Shown here: piece after piece, positions 60,891 through 64,000 of the stretch
Position numbering within the stretch: position 1 is the first letter of the stretch
How the letters are laid out: every line of letters starts with the position of its first letter
NCBI RefSeq assembly: GCF_051014685.1
Contig: NW_027479544.1
Location: forward strand, 37,743-101,742
DNA length: 64,000 nucleotides
Reading direction: 5' to 3'
Source: Ptiloglossa arizonensis
Lineage: Eukaryota > Arthropoda > Insecta > Hymenoptera > Colletidae
Program-made: the position numbers and the translations under genes
Notes under the pieces: generated by a model
Seen by the model: the letters and a program-made list of their open reading frames with translations, nothing else
Database searches by the model: none
What the model was told of the DNA's origin: nothing

Positions 60891-63187
60891 TTTTCGCAAT
60901 TCTGCTGCTCCAAACGCTTAACCAGAATGGCCTAGGGAAAAAATACACATACCGTTGTAATCGGGCGAGTTTCTACTTTCAGACGCTACAGTAATTTTTG
61001 TGTTAGGTCAATCCGTTCGCGAGATATGGGAGTTTGAAGCCAAGAAATGGTTGAGAAGGCAAAAAATTTTTCGCAATTCTGCTGCTCCAAACGCTTAACC
61101 AGAATGGCCTAGGGTAAAAATACACCTACCGCTGTAATCGGGCGAGGTTCTACTTTCAGACGCAACAGGAATTTTTGAGTTAGGTCAATCCGTTCGCGAG
61201 ATATGGGAGTTTGAAGCCAAGGAACGGTTGAGAAGGCAAAAAATTGTTCGCAATTCTGCTGCTCCAAACGCTTAACCAGAATGGCCTAGGGAAAAAATAC
61301 ACATACCGTTGTAATCGGGCGAGTTTCTACTTTCAGATGCAACAGGAATTTTTGGGTTCGGTCAATCCGTTCGCGAGATATGGGAGTTTGAAGCGAAGAA
61401 ATGGTTGAGAGGACAACAACTTTTTCGCACTTCTGCTGCTCCAAACGCTTAACCAGAATGGCCTAGGGAAAAAATACACATACCGTTGTAATCGGGCGAG
61501 TTTCGACTTTCAGAAGCAATAGGAATTTTTGGGTTAGGTCAATCCGTTCGCGAGATATGGGAGTTTGAAGCCAAGAAATGGTTGAGAATGCAAAAAATTT
61601 CTCGCAATTCTGCTGCTCCAAACGCTTAACCAGAATGGCCTAGGGAAAAAATACACATACCGTTGTAATCGGGCGAGTTTCGACTTTCAGAAGCAATAGG
61701 AATTTTTGGGTTAGGTCAATCCGTTCGCGAGATATGGGAGTTTGAAGCCAAGAAATGGTTGAGAAGGCAAAAAATTTTTCGCAATTCTGCTGCTCCAAAC
61801 GCTTAACAAGGATGGCCTAGGGAAAAAATACACATACCGTTGTAATCGTGCGAGATTCTACTTTCAGACGCTACAGGAATTTTTGGGTTAGGTCAATCCG
61901 TTCGCGAGATATGGGAGTTTGAAGCCAAGAAATGGTTGAGAAGGCGAAAAATTTTTCGCAATTCTGCTGCTCCAAACGCTTAACCAGAATGGCCTAGGGA
62001 AAAAATACACATACCGTTGTAATCGGGCGAGTTTCTACTTTCAGACGCTACAGTAATTTTTGTGTTAGGTCAATCCGTTCGCGAGATATGGGAGTTTGAA
62101 GCCAAGAAATGGTTGAGAAGGCAAAAAATTTTTCGCAATTCTGCTGCTCCAAACGCTTAACCAGAATGGCCTAGGGTAAAAATACACCTACCGCTGTAAT
62201 CGGGCGAGGTTCTACTTTCAGACGCAACAGGAATTTTTGAGTTAGGTCAATCCGTTCGCGAGATATGGGAGTTTGAAGCCAAGGAACGGTTGAGAAGGCA
62301 AAAAATTGTTCGCAATTCTGCTGCTCCAAACGCTTAACCAGAATGGCCTAGGGAAAAAATACACATACCGTTGTAATCGGGCGAGTTTCTACTTTCAGAT
62401 GCAACAGGAATTTTTGGGTTCGGTCAATCCGTTCGCGAGATATGGGAGTTTGAAGCGAAGAAATGGTTGAGAGGACAACAACTTTTTCGCACTTCTGCTG
62501 CTCCAAACGCTTAACCAGAATGGCCTAGGGAAAAAATACACATACCGTTGTAATCGGGCGAGTTTCGACTTTCAGAAGCAATAGGAATTTTTGGGTTAGG
62601 TCAATCCGTTCGCGAGATATGGGAGTTTGAAGCCAAGAAATGGTTGAGAATGCAAAAAATTTCTCGCAATTCTGCTGCTCCAAACGCTTAACCAGAATGG
62701 CCTAGGGAAAAAATACACATACCGTTGTAATCGGGCGAGTTTCGACTTTCAGAAGCAATAGGAATTTTTGGGTTAGGTCAATCCGTTCGCGAGATATGGG
62801 AGTTTGAAGCCAAGAAATGGTTGAGAAGGCAAAAAATTTTTCGCAATTCTGCTGCTCCAAACGCTTAACAAGGATGGCCTAGGGAAAAAATACACATACC
62901 GTTGTAATCGTGCGAGATTCTACTTTCAGACGCTACAGGAATTTTTGGGTTAGGTCAATCCGTTCGCGAGATATGGGAGTTTGAAGCCAAGAAATGGTTG
63001 AGAAGGCGAAAAATTTTTCGCAATTCTGCTGCTCCAAACGCTTAACCAGAATGGCCTAGGGAAAAAATACACATACCGTTGTAATCGGGCGAGTTTCTAC
63101 TTTCAGACGCTACAGTAATTTTTGTGTTAGGTCAATCCGTTCGCGAGATATGGGAGTTTGAAGCCAAGAAATGGTTGAGAAGGCAAA
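60891..63187 (+). repeat. 6-monomer higher-order repeat (1,062-bp period), 2.2 copies
   Basis: Unit 1 about 60891-61952, unit 2 61953-63014, partial to 63187. Markers at exactly 1,062 bp: 'cagtaatttttgtg' (60989/62051/63113), 'gggcgaggttc' (61140/62202), 'aaattgttcgc', 'gggttcggtcaatcc', 'gaagcgaag', 'gagaggacaac', 'gagaatgcaaaa', 'aatttctcgc' and 'cgtgcgagattc' (61847/62909). No differences were noticed between the two full units, so the amplification is recent. The right limit is 'ggcaaataat' (63184). Confidence 0.92.
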
Positions 63188-64000
63188 TAATTTTTCGCTA
63201 TTCTGCTGCTCCAAACGCTTAACCAGAATGGCCTAGGGAAAAAATACACATACCGTTGTAATCGGGCGAGTTTCTACTTTCAGATGCAACAGGAATTTTT
63301 GGGTTAGGTCAATCCGTTCGCGAGATATGGGAGTTTGAAGCTAAGAAATGGTTGAGAAGACAACAACTTTTTCGCACTTCTGCTGCTCCAAACGCTTAAC
63401 CAGAATGGCCTAGGGAAAAAATACACATACCGTTGTAATCGGGCGAGTATCGACTTTCAGAAGCAATAGGAATTTTTGGGTTAGGTCAATCCGTTCGCGA
63501 GATATGGGGGTTTGAAGCCAAGAAATGGTTGAGAAGGCAAAAAACTTTTCGCAATTCTGCTGCTCCAAACGCTTAACCAGAATGGCCTAGGGAAAAAATA
63601 CACATACCGTTGTAATCGGGCGAGTTTCGACTTTCAGAAGCAATAGGAATCTTTGGGTTAGGTCAATCCGTTCGCGAGATATGGGAGTTTGAAGCCAAGA
63701 AATGGTTGAGAAGGCAAAAAATTTTTCGCAATTCTGCTGCTCCAAACGCTTAACAAGGATGGCCTAGGGAAAAAATACACATACCGTTGCAATCGGGCGA
63801 GATTCTACTTTCAGATGCAACAGGAATTTTTGGGTTAGGTCAATCCGTTCGCGAGATATGGGAGTTTGAAGCCAAGAAATGGTTGAGAACACAACAACTT
63901 TTTCGCACTTCTGCTGCTCCAAACGCTTAACCAGAATGGCCTAGGGAAAAAATACACATACCGTTGTAATCGGGCGAGTTTCGACTTTCAGAAGCAATAG
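63188..64000 (+). repeat. Satellite at the right window edge
   Basis: About 4.6 monomers with the zone 3 series 'gacaacaacttttt', 'gggggtttg', 'aaaaaacttttcgc' and 'aacaaggatgg', close to 56.9-57.5 kb and 59.1-59.6 kb. Private changes are 'gagtatcgac' (63446), 'ggaatctttggg' (63648), 'cgttgcaatc' (63785) and 'gagaacacaac' (63886). The array continues beyond the window. Confidence 0.85.

Larger units (their letters stand above)
1..64000 (+). repeat. Uninterrupted 177-bp satellite array (about 361 monomers)
   Basis: A unit starting 'gaagc' or 'gacgc' and ending 'gatatgggagttt' repeats without a break. Starts at 1, 178, 355 and 531 show the 177-bp period with occasional 176-bp copies; later starts (2655, 3186, 7080, 12920, 63868) stay in phase apart from small indels. 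The accumulated shift at 63868 is 30 bp over 361 units, so most copies are exactly 177 bp and the rest mainly 175 to 179 bp. All copies run in the same direction. No inserted transposon, inverted block or unique sequence was found. Tandem satellites of this length typically sit in centromeric or pericentromeric heterochromatin; that location is an inference here. No gene is supported anywhere in the window. Confidence 0.99.

Noticed and set aside
1..64000. CRISPR array
   Set aside because: The whole unit repeats. There are no unique spacers between short constant repeats, and no cas genes.
1..64000. Known satellites of similar length (human 171-bp alpha satellite, Arabidopsis 178-bp repeat)
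   Set aside because: Length is close but the sequence does not resemble either as I know them. A search of satellite databases and genome assemblies would decide.

Overview
The whole 64 kb window is one uninterrupted satellite DNA array. A unit of about 177 bp is repeated head to tail in one orientation from the first base to the last, about 361 full copies plus a partial one. Both window edges lie inside the array. I see no protein-coding gene, RNA gene, transposon, inverted segment, CRISPR array or unique sequence. The monomer is about 42% GC. Its CpG content is close to random expectation: 8 CpG in the consensus against about 7.8 expected from its C and G counts. The setting is eukaryotic heterochromatin, most plausibly centromeric or pericentromeric. 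I do not recognise the family; it does not look like human alpha satellite or the Arabidopsis 178-bp repeat as I know them. The weak CpG depletion favours a lineage with little CpG methylation, or a young array. The organism cannot be named from this window.

The informative layer is the higher-order repeat (HOR) structure. Monomers differ at about ten recurrent variable sites, and defined strings of variants recur as units of 3 to 17 monomers. Zone 1 (1 to about 30.2 kb) carries variants with 'cttaagcag' and 'ggcttagg' (up to about 23 kb). It holds a block of about 2.9 kb present in four full or partial copies, a block at the window start repeated near 17.5 and 19.1 kb, and local HORs of 6, 3, 10/9, 9, 7/8 and 13 monomers. 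Zone 2 (about 30.2 to 45 kb) carries 'gtggtaatc' and 'gcatcaaac' variants. It contains a 17-monomer unit of 3,010 bp duplicated in tandem with one mismatch found by eye, followed by a 5-monomer HOR. Zone 3 (about 45 to 64 kb) has 4-, 9/8-, 13-, 12-, 7- and 6-monomer HORs marked by local variants such as 'cttttagaagc', 'gttcccgag', 'cgcgacatatg' and 'caacaactttt'.

Neighbouring HOR units often differ by exactly one monomer (10 versus 9, 8 versus 7, 18 versus 17). Units overlap and nest, which is what successive rounds of unequal exchange or replication-based amplification would leave. The minus strand has many short reading frames of 64 to 87 codons. They are the same monomer read repeatedly: 177 is divisible by 3 and one minus frame has few stops. 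I do not treat them as genes.

All block limits were found by aligning variant positions by eye. They are usually good to a few bases where a coordinate is exact, and to tens of bases where it is called approximate.
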